From the NCBI RefSeq assembly GCF_001723055.1, contig NZ_MDCR01000063.1, positions 183 to 32,817 on the forward strand: DNA of 32,635 nt, written 5' to 3'. Origin of the DNA: Streptomyces niveus (GTDB lineage: Bacteria > Actinomycetota > Actinomycetes > Streptomycetales > Streptomycetaceae). The notes below the pieces were generated by a model that was not told the origin of the DNA, ran no database searches, and was given only the letters and a program-made list of their open reading frames with translations. Position 1 is the stretch's first letter, and each line of letters begins with the position of its first letter. Both the position numbers and the translations under genes were made by a program. Positions 17,130-24,833 of this stretch are shown here, piece by piece.

Positions 17130-17231
17130 GTCCTGTCCTCGAACTGGCGCCGTCCGCCCGAAGCGCGGGGCTCACGGCGGCTGGTGCGCGTGCCGGGCGT
17201 CGTGAGCCGGACGCCGGTTCGAAGACAGGCC
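17129..17231. mobile_element. MITE-like element 2 (103 bp), short relative of element 1
   Basis: It starts within the phzF stop codon, exactly as element 1 does for the SDR gene. Ends GGTCCTGTCCTCGAAC and GTTCGAAGACAGGCC pair imperfectly. The inner GGCTCACG and CGTGAGCC are exact complements, so nearly the whole element folds into one long hairpin. It could work as a terminator for phzF. Confidence 0.7.
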
Positions 17232-17292
17232 CCGGGACGCGCGGCCCGCGCTGCTACCGAGACGCCGCAGCCCGCCCGCCTATGCTCACGGC

Positions 17293-17643
17293 ATGGAGCA
17301 GAGCGAGGTCCTGAAGCGCGTGATCGGCATCCTGACGCAGGCCGGTGACTGGCAGCGCCGACTTGAGGAGGACACCGGTCAGGAACAGGACATGGACGCC
17401 GAGATGGGCGTCGTGACCGAACTGCTCAACGAGACGATGCCGCGCGTCGAGGTACCGGCCGACGCGACCCCCGAGGAGCTGAGCACGCTGCTCGGCCGCG
17501 AGGTCGGCGGCGCGGTGGAGCAGCTCGTGGGCGCGTTCACGCTGGCCTTCGTCACCCTGGCCCGCGTCCACGACGCGGGCGGCCCCGACGTCTCGTCGGC
17601 GGACATCCTCCAGGACCTGGCGCTGCGCGCCGAGGAGCTGTGA
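17293..17643 (+). CDS. Small conserved-looking protein of unknown function
   Basis: A 116-aa acidic cytoplasmic protein, mostly helical by composition (MEQSEVLKRVIGILTQAGDWQRRLEEDTGQEQ at the start, ILQDLALRAEEL at the end). No signal, membrane segment or recognised domain. Codon bias is that of a real Streptomyces gene, with strong third-position GC. ATG at 17293 lacks an obvious Shine-Dalgarno. It stands alone between element 2 and the convergent small ORF. Function unknown. Confidence 0.65.
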   Translation: MEQSEVLKRVIGILTQAGDWQRRLEEDTGQEQDMDAEMGVVTELLNETMPRVEVPADATPEELSTLLGREVGGAVEQLVGAFTLAFVTLARVHDAGGPDVSSADILQDLALRAEEL

Positions 17644-17661
17644 CCGGGCGACCGCCTCCCC

Positions 17662-17850
17662 TCACCCCATGGCCGGACCTGACGCGACTCCCACGCGCGC
17701 GTGAGCGCCGTGGACGGACTCCTGGAATCCCGTCAGATCGTTCTCGGTGATACCGAGCGAGGCCAGTGTCTTCCACGGCCACACGGTGCCGGTCACAGTG
17801 CCGATCACGGTGCCGGAGGTCGTGTCCTCGTCGTTCCCGGGCTCACTCAT
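17662..17850 (-). CDS. 62-aa small ORF coupled to the alpha/beta hydrolase
   Basis: Its ATG (17850-17848) overlaps the hydrolase stop TGA (17849-17847) in the classic ATGA arrangement. The product begins MSEPGNDEDTTSGTVIGTV and includes TVIGTVTGTVWPWKTLASLGI, then ENDLTGFQESVHGAH. There are no Cys residues and no signal peptide. The N-terminal acidic stretch and GT-rich repeat are unlike a chance GC-rich shadow frame. An unmodified small accessory protein or a ribosomally made peptide precursor are both open. It could also be a fortuitous ORF. Confidence 0.5.
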   Translation of the reverse strand: MSEPGNDEDTTSGTVIGTVTGTVWPWKTLASLGITENDLTGFQESVHGAHARVGVASGPAMG

Positions 17851-18920
17851 GAGGGCCTCGCGCCGACCGCGCCGCGGGGCGTCGGCCGGGCGCGGCGGCG
17901 CGCGAAGCGCAGCCACAGCAACTGGGAGAAGAGCCAGCGGCGCGTCGCGCCGAGGTGGGCGGGCGACCCGTGCACGTCGTCGAACGTCTTGAACCGGACG
18001 TCGTCGAGCGTCCGGCGCAGCAGCGTCTGATCGGTGTCCGGGATGATCTCGTCGCGGCTGCTGGCGACGTACCGCACGGGTATCCGCACCTGCCGCAGCC
18101 GCTCCGGTGTGAGGGCGAACCCGGCCAGCCGGTCACGGAGTTCGGCCAGGTCCTCGCTGCCGGTGAGGCGGCGCAGGGTGTCGGTCGTGATGCCGGGCAC
18201 CCGGGGCCACCAGGCCTCGTCGGTGAAGAAGCCGGCGACGGGCGCGCCCACGGTGAGGACGCGGCGGATCCGCGGGTCCTCGGCGGCGGCGCCCAGGGCG
18301 AGGTGGCCGCTGAAGCTGAGGGCGAGCATCGAGGTGTCGGCGACCAGGGCGCGGTCGGCGAGCCGGTCGAGCAGGAGGCTGAGGGTGCGCCAGGAGTCGG
18401 GGCCGTAGGTCACGGTGTTCTCGCCGACACCCGGCAGCTCCGTGACGACGACGGCGAAGCCGAGTCTGCTCAGCAGGGGCAGCAGCGGCGCCCACTGTTC
18501 CTTGACGCTGACGATGCCGCCCATGACGACGAGCAGCGGGCGGGACCTGTCGAGACCGGCGGCCCAGCAGGCGACGGTACCGCCGGCACCGTCGGCGTCG
18601 GTGAACTCCAGGCGCTGGATGCCCTCCTGGCCACGGCGCCACTGGTCGAAGGTGTCGACGCAGAGCCGCTGGGCGTCCCGGCGATCGGCGTCGCCGTGGT
18701 ACGGGAAACGGGCGAGCGCGTAGTGCCGGCACGCGTCGAGGAGGTCGCCGCGGCCCGCGGCGGCCCGGCCCTCGGCTGTCCAGACCGCGGCCCAGGATTC
18801 CGGGTCCCCCGTGGTGTCGTTGGTGATGCGGGCGAGGACACGCGTGGCGTGCTCGGCCTTCATGCCCTGGCCCCGGGCGTGCAGGCGGGCGAATTCCTTG
18901 AGTTCTGCCAGATGGTCCAT
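17847..18920 (-). CDS. Alpha/beta hydrolase, FrsA/esterase-like
   Basis: A 357-aa cytoplasmic hydrolase. The N-terminal 110 residues are a helical cap-like region, followed by the hydrolase fold: LLVVMGGIVSVKEQW (oxyanion strand), VVVTELPGVGENTV, and a nucleophile elbow at about 199-206, LALSFSGH. The usual G-x-S-x-G reads A-L-S-F-S here, so the first and last glycines are replaced if Ser202 is the nucleophile. Candidate acid and His are in SSRDEIIPD and DDVHGSPAH. It lies downstream of the sugar operon on the same strand but behind a strong terminator, so it may be separately transcribed. Role in the cluster unproven. Confidence 0.8.
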   Translation of the reverse strand: MDHLAELKEFARLHARGQGMKAEHATRVLARITNDTTGDPESWAAVWTAEGRAAAGRGDLLDACRHYALARFPYHGDADRRDAQRLCVDTFDQWRRGQEGIQRLEFTDADGAGGTVACWAAGLDRSRPLLVVMGGIVSVKEQWAPLLPLLSRLGFAVVVTELPGVGENTVTYGPDSWRTLSLLLDRLADRALVADTSMLALSFSGHLALGAAAEDPRIRRVLTVGAPVAGFFTDEAWWPRVPGITTDTLRRLTGSEDLAELRDRLAGFALTPERLRQVRIPVRYVASSRDEIIPDTDQTLLRRTLDDVRFKTFDDVHGSPAHLGATRRWLFSQLLWLRFARRRARPTPRGAVGARPS

Positions 18921-19022
18921 GGGTGTGGGGTCACCGTCCCGTTCAGTGGGTGGCGCCGTCGGGACGGCGCGGACCGGGGCCGGAAGCCCGGTCGACTGCG
19001 ATGTGCGATGTCGTTCGGACAG

Positions 19023-19040
19023 CCCCGGACCTGTCCGGGG
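19023..19040. other. Short hairpin between hydrolase and terminator
   Basis: CCCCGGAC and GTCCGGGG pair as an 8-bp stem with a 2-base centre, about 100 bases upstream of the hydrolase start. It could be an operator or a second terminator hairpin; the sequence alone does not decide. Confidence 0.4.
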
Positions 19041-19055
19041 CGGCGACCGGTGCGA

Positions 19056-19099
19056 GCCCCCTCCGCGACGCCGACACGGGTCGGCGTCGCGGAGGGGGC
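19056..19099 (-). terminator. Perfect 20-bp-stem terminator of the sugar operon
   Basis: Arms 19056-19075 and 19080-19099 are exact complements (GTCGGCGTCGCGGAGGGGGC) around the tetraloop ACGG. It starts five bases after the glycosyltransferase stop. No T-run follows, but the stem is the strongest in the window, so it should mark the operon's 3' end. Confidence 0.9.
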
Positions 19100-19104
19100 G
19101 GTGC

Positions 19105-20286
19105 TCAGCTCTGTCCGGCCAGATACGCCTCGACGGCGTCGGCCGCGACGGCCGGACCGTCGACGGACCGCATGCGCTCCCGTGTGGCCCGCACCCGGTC
19201 GGTCACGGACGCGTCGCCCGTGACCTGGTCCGCCGCCTCGCGCAGGCTCCCTACCGTCACGTCCTCCTTGGCCAGACGGCGGCCGAGGCCCAGCTCCTCC
19301 ACGCGCTGCGCGTTCGCCCGCTGCTCGCTCGTCTGCGGCACCACCACCATGGGCACGCCGTTGTTCAGCGATTCCATGGTGCTGTTCATGCCGCCGTGGG
19401 TGATGAACAGCTTGGCGTGGCGCAGCACGTCGAGCTGCGGCGCGTACCGCCGTACGTCGACGTTCGCGGGCAGCGGCCCCAGGCCGGCGGGGTCGGTGTG
19501 CTCACCGACGGTGATGAGGACGTCCCACTCGGAGTCGCCGAAGGCCTCGATGGCCGTCGTGAAGAACTCGGGCCAGCCCCTGGCCGATGTGCCGAGCGAG
19601 ATCAGCAGCACGGGCCGGTCCGCCGAGGCCGGCTGCCAGGTGCCCTGGTAGGGGCGTTCGGCGATGCAGGGGCCGGTGAAGACGAACCGCTCGTCGAAGG
19701 TTTCGCCCGCGTACTGGAATTCGCGCGGGAGGAAGATGAGGCCGAGCTTCTCGATGTGCGAGAGGAAGCCCATCGGGTCGGGCGCCAGGCCGAACCGGGG
19801 CAGCACGCCCGCGAGCTTCTGCACCGCCTCCATGATCCGCGGGTCGCTCAGCTCCGCCACCGGGAACTTCTCCCGGAGCGAGAAGTGCTCGTTCGCCCCG
19901 AACACCGGATAGGTACGGATCAGCGGAATGTCGTGCTTGGCGGCGAGGAACCGCGCGCCCCACGCCATGAAGTCGTGGACGATCACATCCGGCCGGTTCT
20001 CCTCGTAGAACGGCGTGACCTGTTCCACGAGGGACGTGCTCTCGTCCAGGCAGCGCAGCCCCTCGCCGGCGTTCTCCTCGGCGGTCAGGGGGGCGCGGTA
20101 GAAGTCGCCGAAGACCGAGTCGTAGCCGACCGGTTCGGCGCCGGCGGCCTTCACGATGGGGGCGAAGTGGTCGGTCACGGTGCAGGTGACGCGATGCCCC
20201 CGTTTCACCAGTTCCTCGACCACACCGATCGTGGGGTTGACATGGCCCACGGCCGGAAAGTTGAAGAAAGCGATGTGGCGTTGCAC
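19105..20286 (-). CDS. Macrolide-type glycosyltransferase (OleI/OleD/MGT-like, GT1)
   Basis: A 393-aa GT-B enzyme of the MGT family that in known cases moves glucose from UDP-glucose onto a macrolide hydroxyl and inactivates it. Opening ISFF-like IAFFNFPAVGHVNPTIGVVEEL carries the catalytic-base His15. DVIVHDFMAWG holds the likely partner Asp. The C-terminal donor site is FITHGGMNSTMESLNNGVPMVVVPQTSEQ, followed by VEELGLGRRL, close to OleI as I recall it. ATG at 20286; 13 bases separate it from the 3-ketoreductase stop. As the last gene of a deoxysugar operon it may be a self-resistance enzyme, or it may use the operon's own sugar. Donor and acceptor are not determined. Confidence 0.88.
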   Translation of the reverse strand: MQRHIAFFNFPAVGHVNPTIGVVEELVKRGHRVTCTVTDHFAPIVKAAGAEPVGYDSVFGDFYRAPLTAEENAGEGLRCLDESTSLVEQVTPFYEENRPDVIVHDFMAWGARFLAAKHDIPLIRTYPVFGANEHFSLREKFPVAELSDPRIMEAVQKLAGVLPRFGLAPDPMGFLSHIEKLGLIFLPREFQYAGETFDERFVFTGPCIAERPYQGTWQPASADRPVLLISLGTSARGWPEFFTTAIEAFGDSEWDVLITVGEHTDPAGLGPLPANVDVRRYAPQLDVLRHAKLFITHGGMNSTMESLNNGVPMVVVPQTSEQRANAQRVEELGLGRRLAKEDVTVGSLREAADQVTGDASVTDRVRATRERMRSVDGPAVAADAVEAYLAGQS

Positions 20287-20299
20287 GAATGTCTCCCTC

Positions 20300-21286
20300 T
20301 CATCCAGTTCTGACGGGTTCCGCGCGCGAGGCGGACCGGTATGTCTCGTCGAGGAGTTCCGCCTGCCGCAGGGTCGCGAGGCTGTCCGGGGGAATCCCGG
20401 CGCGCACCGCGGCGGCGAACGCGGCGACGGTGGCCGCCACCTGGTCGTGCGGTTCGAGCCGGATCTCCTCGGTCTTCCCGTCGCGGTGCAGGCCGATCAC
20501 GGGGACGTGGTCGGCGGGCGGCGTGAACGCCCGGTCGACCGTGATGCCGCCCTCGCTGCCGCACAGTTCGTACGACGAGCGGTAGGCGTGCTCCATGCCG
20601 AAGGTGATCTGGGCCGTGACGGCGCCGGGGGTGCTCAGCAGCGCGGCGCCGGAGGTCTCGACCCGCCGGCCCGCGCCCCGGACGAGGCGGGCGCCGACGA
20701 CATCGAGTTCGAGCCCGAGGAAGTGCAGTGCGGCCCGGAGGGGGTAGACGCCGACGTCCGCCAGTGCCCCGCCGCCGAGTGCGGGGTCGTATCTGATGTC
20801 GTCGTCCGGCAGCGGCGGGATGGTGAACGACGCGTGGAACGACCGCAGTTCACCGATCGCGCCGTCGGCGAGCAGACGCAGCACGGCCCTGTGCCGGTGG
20901 TGCTGGACGAACATGACGTTCTCCATGAGCACCAGGTCGCGGGTGCGGGCGAGTTCGAGCAGTTCTCCGGTCCGCAGGTGGTCGGTGGTCAGGGGCTTCT
21001 CGGCGAGGACGTGCCGGCCCGCGTCCAGCGCCGCCTCGGTCCACCGGGCGTGCAGCGCCGCCGGAAGCGGTACGTAGACGGCCTGGATGTCGTCGAGTTC
21101 GAGGAGTTCGTCGTAGCCGTGCACGGGACGGCAGCCGAAGCGTTCCGCGACCTGCCGCGCCTTGGCCGGGTCCCGGCTGGCCACGGCCGCGATCTCGATG
21201 TCGGGGCAGGCGGCGAAGGCGGGCAGCATGCGGCGTACCGCGATGCCCGCGCATCCCATCACTCCCACCCGCAGGGGTCCGGTCAC
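20300..21286 (-). CDS. NDP-hexose 3-ketoreductase (OleW/UrdT-like, Gfo/Idh/MocA)
   Basis: Reduces the 3-keto group of dTDP-3,4-diketo-2,6-dideoxyglucose after the 2,3-dehydratase, giving a 2,6-dideoxy-4-ketosugar. 328 aa. Rossmann motif RVGVMGCAGIAVRRMLPA, catalytic Lys97 in VLAEKPLTTDH, and GGGALADVGVYPLRAALHFLG, all typical of KijD10/OleW-type enzymes. GTG at 21286 overlaps the dehydratase stop (GTGA), so the two consecutive pathway enzymes are translationally coupled. The diketo intermediate is unstable, so coupling of these two fits the chemistry. Confidence 0.92.
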   Translation of the reverse strand: MTGPLRVGVMGCAGIAVRRMLPAFAACPDIEIAAVASRDPAKARQVAERFGCRPVHGYDELLELDDIQAVYVPLPAALHARWTEAALDAGRHVLAEKPLTTDHLRTGELLELARTRDLVLMENVMFVQHHRHRAVLRLLADGAIGELRSFHASFTIPPLPDDDIRYDPALGGGALADVGVYPLRAALHFLGLELDVVGARLVRGAGRRVETSGAALLSTPGAVTAQITFGMEHAYRSSYELCGSEGGITVDRAFTPPADHVPVIGLHRDGKTEEIRLEPHDQVAATVAAFAAAVRAGIPPDSLATLRQAELLDETYRSASRAEPVRTG

Positions 21287-22686
21287 CGGTTGCTCACCGC
21301 CGTCGCGTTGAGACAGGCGAGCATGGTGCGGGCCTGGACGTTGAGGTAGTGACCGTGCCGGACCAGGGAGGTGAGCTGCGCGGGGGTGACCCAGGCGTAG
21401 CCGGGCGGCGGGTCGAGCGGAGCGTCGGCCTCGTCCGCCTCGACGATGAGGAAGCGGCTCTCGGCGTTGAGGAAGCGCCCGCCCTCCTCGGAGTGCACGA
21501 CCTCGTACCGGATACGGTCCGCGCCGGCGCGCAGCACCGTGTCCAGGAACAGGGGGCGTTGCTTCTCGGGCAGGTGGGCGTAGTTGTCCGGGGTGCACTG
21601 CACCGTCGGTCCCAGCTCGACGGTGTCGAGGAAGCCGCCCTCGACCCGGGCGTGCGCCAGCACGTGCGGGACGCCGTCGAACTCGCGGGTGAGGAAGGCG
21701 GTGACGCCCAGACCGACCGGCTCGAACAGGGGCTGGGTCCAGCCTGTCACCTCGCGGTTTCCCGCCTGTACGGACACGGCCACGACGTTGAAGTAGCGGC
21801 CCTCCTCGTGCTGGATCGCGCTCTCGCCGCGCTTCCAGCCGGGAATGGAGTCCAGCGGGACGCGTTCGGCCCGCACGGAGTGCCGGGTGCGCTCGCCCGT
21901 GATCCACGAGAGCAGTTCGATGTCGGAGAGCAGCGCGCCGTCCGAGGCGTCGGAGGCGTCGGAGAAGGGCAGGCAGGACAGCACCGTGCGGGAGTCCATG
22001 TTGACCACGTTGTCCCGGCGCAGCAGTTCGTGGATCTGCCCGAGGGTGAGCCAGCAGAAGTCGTCCAGCAGCGGCACGTCACCCACCGCCTCCACCACCA
22101 TGTTGCGGTTGGACTTGCGGTAGAACCACGAGCCGTGCTCGGACTGGAGCACGTCCGCGACGATCCGGCCGCGGTCCGGCCCGACGAAGTACTCGATGTA
22201 CTTGACGTCTCCGCCCTTGTGGGCCTTGGTGTAGTTGCTGCGGGTCGCCTGGACGGTGGGCGAGAGCTGGAGCAGGTTCGGGTTGCCCGGCTCCATCTTC
22301 GCCTGCATCAGGAAGTGCAGCACCCCGTCGAACTCCTTGACGAGGATGCCGAGGATGCCGACCTCGGGCTGTTTGATGATGGGCTGGTACCAGTCGGCGT
22401 AGGGTCCGTCGCCGTGCGGTTCCGCCTCCTCCGTGACGTGCAGGCCCTCGACGGTGAAGAACCGGCCGCTGCGGTGCACCAGGTTCCCGGTGGAGTCCTG
22501 GAACGACCAGCCGTCCAGCTCCGCGAACGGAATCCGCTCCACCCGGAAGTCGTTGACCCTGCCCCGTTCGGCCAGCCAGTCGCCGAAGTCCTCGGTGCGC
22601 AGGTGCGCGCCCCGGGCGGCGGCCGACAGGGCGATACGGGCGGACAGGCTCTTGTTCTCGGGCGTCTGGGTGGTGTGGGACGGCAT
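21283..22686 (-). CDS. dTDP-4-keto-6-deoxyglucose 2,3-dehydratase (OleV/UrdS-like)
   Basis: Removes the C2 hydroxyl of dTDP-4-keto-6-deoxyglucose. 467 aa, the usual length. ATG at 22686 with GGGGAG seven bases upstream; the longer frame from 22737 would overlap the upstream gene. The protein is an internal duplication typical of PF03559. Half one has VEGLHVTEEA...WYQPIIKQPEVGILGILVKEF and LQLSPTVQATRSNYT. Half two has FNVVAVSVQAGNREVTGWTQPLFEP and LGPTVQCTPDNYA. It is the committed step to 2-deoxysugars and is followed at once by its 3-ketoreductase. Confidence 0.94.
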   Translation of the reverse strand: MPSHTTQTPENKSLSARIALSAAARGAHLRTEDFGDWLAERGRVNDFRVERIPFAELDGWSFQDSTGNLVHRSGRFFTVEGLHVTEEAEPHGDGPYADWYQPIIKQPEVGILGILVKEFDGVLHFLMQAKMEPGNPNLLQLSPTVQATRSNYTKAHKGGDVKYIEYFVGPDRGRIVADVLQSEHGSWFYRKSNRNMVVEAVGDVPLLDDFCWLTLGQIHELLRRDNVVNMDSRTVLSCLPFSDASDASDGALLSDIELLSWITGERTRHSVRAERVPLDSIPGWKRGESAIQHEEGRYFNVVAVSVQAGNREVTGWTQPLFEPVGLGVTAFLTREFDGVPHVLAHARVEGGFLDTVELGPTVQCTPDNYAHLPEKQRPLFLDTVLRAGADRIRYEVVHSEEGGRFLNAESRFLIVEADEADAPLDPPPGYAWVTPAQLTSLVRHGHYLNVQARTMLACLNATAVSNR

Positions 22687-22729
22687 CGGAGAGACTCCCC
22701 GCCTTTCTCGTGATGCGTACGCGGCCGGG

Positions 22730-23473
22730 TCAGGCATGTTCGGCCGCGAGGAAGTCGTTGAGGACCAGGCGGTAGTAGTCGGGGCCGAAGCCCATGTCCG
22801 CCACTTGAGGGACCAGGGCGCGCAACTTCCGGGTGGAGATGGCGTACTGGACGCCGGTGTCCACGTACTCCTTGCGCGGTTCGAACCCCAGCGCGCCGGC
22901 GAGATGGTCGACGATGTCCTCCACCGGGGCGGCGAATCCGGAGGCCACGTTGACCGTGTCGGCCCGCGGACCGGCGGCGAGCAGCCGGTCGATGATCGTG
23001 ATCACGTCGCTGACCCGGATCAGGTCACGGGTGGCGCCCCGGTGCATGGTGACCGCCCCTTCGCGGATCTGGCGCACCAGCGTGGGGATGAGCTGGTGGT
23101 ACCGCCCGTGCGGTCCCACCAGGTGGGCCAGCCGGAGGATGAGGTGGTCGGCCCCGGAGTCGCGCAGCTGCTCCTCCAGCGCGAGTTTGTGTGCGCCGTA
23201 CGGGGTGTAGGGGGTCACCGGGGTGTCCTCGCTGCCCGGTCCCTCGGCGAGCCCGTACATTCCGGTCGCGGCGGTGGAGAAGAACAGCAGCAGCCGCCCG
23301 TCGGCCGCGCACCGCTTGGCGACGTCGCGCAGCAGTGCGGCCTCCCGCGCGAAGTCCGCGTCGGAGGCACCGCTCGTTCTGGACTCTCCCGCGGCGAGGG
23401 CCACGGTGCCCGGATGCCGGCCTGCCAGCGGACGCAGACACCGCGCGAGGAATCCGGTTCCCACTATCTCCAT
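22730..23473 (-). CDS. Short NAD(P)-dependent SDR, candidate second 4-ketoreductase
   Basis: A 247-aa extended-SDR relative with a shortened cofactor-binding start (MEIVGTGFLARCLRPL). The active site is FFSTAATGMYG plus Tyr92 and Lys96 in TPYGAHK. Later motifs include LRLAHLVGPHGRYHQLIP, TRDLIRVSDV and VNVASGFAAPVEDIV. ATG at 23473 has AGGAAG six bases upstream; ATG at 23479 sits on the Shine-Dalgarno and is rejected. Its place in the operon and size recall the L-rhodinose branch 4-ketoreductase of urdamycin/landomycin clusters (UrdZ3/LanZ3), from memory. An epimerase role is the alternative. Confident as SDR, moderate as 4-ketoreductase. Confidence 0.78.
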   Translation of the reverse strand: MEIVGTGFLARCLRPLAGRHPGTVALAAGESRTSGASDADFAREAALLRDVAKRCAADGRLLLFFSTAATGMYGLAEGPGSEDTPVTPYTPYGAHKLALEEQLRDSGADHLILRLAHLVGPHGRYHQLIPTLVRQIREGAVTMHRGATRDLIRVSDVITIIDRLLAAGPRADTVNVASGFAAPVEDIVDHLAGALGFEPRKEYVDTGVQYAISTRKLRALVPQVADMGFGPDYYRLVLNDFLAAEHA

Positions 23474-23517
23474 CGTCATCTTCCTGATCTCTGGGTGGGA
23501 CGCGGTCCGACAGGCTC

Positions 23518-24831
23518 TCAGCCGCGCTGGGCCACGAACTCCTTGATCGTGGCGGTCACGTAGTCGAGCATTTCGTCGGTGAGGCCCGGGTAGACGCCGA
23601 CCCAGAAGGTGTGCTCGGTGATGATGTCGCTGTTGGTGAGATCGCCGACGACACGGTGGGGCTGGTCGATGTAGGCGGGCTGGCGGGTGAGGTTGCCGGC
23701 GAACAGCCGCCGGGTGCCGATCTTCCGCTCCTCCAGGTACGCGACCAGTTCGGCGCGGGTGAAGTGGGCCTCGGGGTCGACGGTGATGACGAAACCGAAC
23801 CAGCTCGGCTCGGACCGCGGGGTGGGCTCGGGGAGCAGCAGGCCCGGCACACCGTCCAGTCCCTCGCGCAGCCGGCGCCAGTTGCGCCGCCGGGCCTCGA
23901 TGAAGCCGTCGAGCTTGGCGAGCTGCGTGAGGCCCAGCGCGGCCTGGATGTCGGTGCCCTTCAGGTTGTAACCGACGTGGGAGAAGATGTACTTGTGGTC
24001 GTATCCGGCGGGCAGGTTGCCCATCTGGTACTCGAACCGCTTGAAGCAGGTGTTGTTCTTGCCGGGTTCGCACCAGCAGTCCCGCCCCCAGTCGCGCAGC
24101 GACTCCACGATGCGGGCCAGGCCGAGGTCGGAGGTCAGGACGCAGCCGCCCTCACCCATCGTGAGGTGGTGTGCCGGGTAGAAGCTGACCGTGGTCAGGT
24201 CGCCGAACGTGCCGGTGATCTGACCGTCGTAGGTGGAGCCGACCGCGTCGCAGTTGTCCTCGATGAGCACGAGGTCGTGGTCCTTGGCGAGCTGGGCCAC
24301 CTCGGCGACCTCGAAGGGGTTGCCGAGAGCGTGCGCGATGATGATGGCCCGGGTCTTGGGGCCGATGGCCGCAGCCACCCGGTCGGCCGTGGTGTTGTAC
24401 GTGGTCAGGTCCACGTCCACGAAGACCGGCAGGAGCCCGTTCTGCAGGATCGGGTTGACGGTGGTGGGGAATCCCGCCGCGACGGTGATCACCTCGTCGC
24501 CCGGCTTCAGCCGCCGGTCACCGCGCTGGTGCGACATGAGCGCCGAGACGGCGAGGAGGTTCGCCGACGAACCGGAGTTGGTCAGATGGGCCTTGCGGCG
24601 CTTCAGGCGCTTGGCGAAGGCGGACTCGAACTTCTTGGAGCTTGGCCCGGCGGCGATGCGCATGGTCAGCGCGGCCTCGACGAGGGCGACCCGGTCGTCT
24701 TCGTCCAGGACCGCGCCGGACGGCCAGATCTCGGTCACGCCGGGCTCGAACTCCCGGGCGGGCGACGTCTCTTGGTGATACCTGCGGACCCCGTCCAGCA
24801 CCAGCTCTTTGTTGTCGGCGATATCGCTCAT
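23518..24831 (-). CDS. NDP-4-keto-6-deoxyhexose 3-dehydrase (UrdQ/SpnQ/E1-like)
   Basis: PMP- and [2Fe-2S]-dependent enzyme removing the C3 hydroxyl, the step giving 2,3,6-trideoxysugars. 437 aa. In [14 protein letters not shown], His221 replaces the aminotransferase Lys, the hallmark of dehydrases. Cys194, 252, 254 and 262 fit exactly the C-X57-C-X1-C-X7-C cluster motif known for E1. ATG at 24831 has GGAAGG eight bases upstream; an ATG at 24837 overlaps the upstream stop but lies on the Shine-Dalgarno. No dedicated E3-type reductase is in the window; electrons must come from a cellular ferredoxin or flavodoxin system. Confidence 0.95.
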   Translation of the reverse strand: MSDIADNKELVLDGVRRYHQETSPAREFEPGVTEIWPSGAVLDEDDRVALVEAALTMRIAAGPSSKKFESAFAKRLKRRKAHLTNSGSSANLLAVSALMSHQRGDRRLKPGDEVITVAAGFPTTVNPILQNGLLPVFVDVDLTTYNTTADRVAAAIGPKTRAIIIAHALGNPFEVAEVAQLAKDHDLVLIEDNCDAVGSTYDGQITGTFGDLTTVSFYPAHHLTMGEGGCVLTSDLGLARIVESLRDWGRDCWCEPGKNNTCFKRFEYQMGNLPAGYDHKYIFSHVGYNLKGTDIQAALGLTQLAKLDGFIEARRRNWRRLREGLDGVPGLLLPEPTPRSEPSWFGFVITVDPEAHFTRAELVAYLEERKIGTRRLFAGNLTRQPAYIDQPHRVVGDLTNSDIITEHTFWVGVYPGLTDEMLDYVTATIKEFVAQRG

Positions 24832-24833
24832 CG

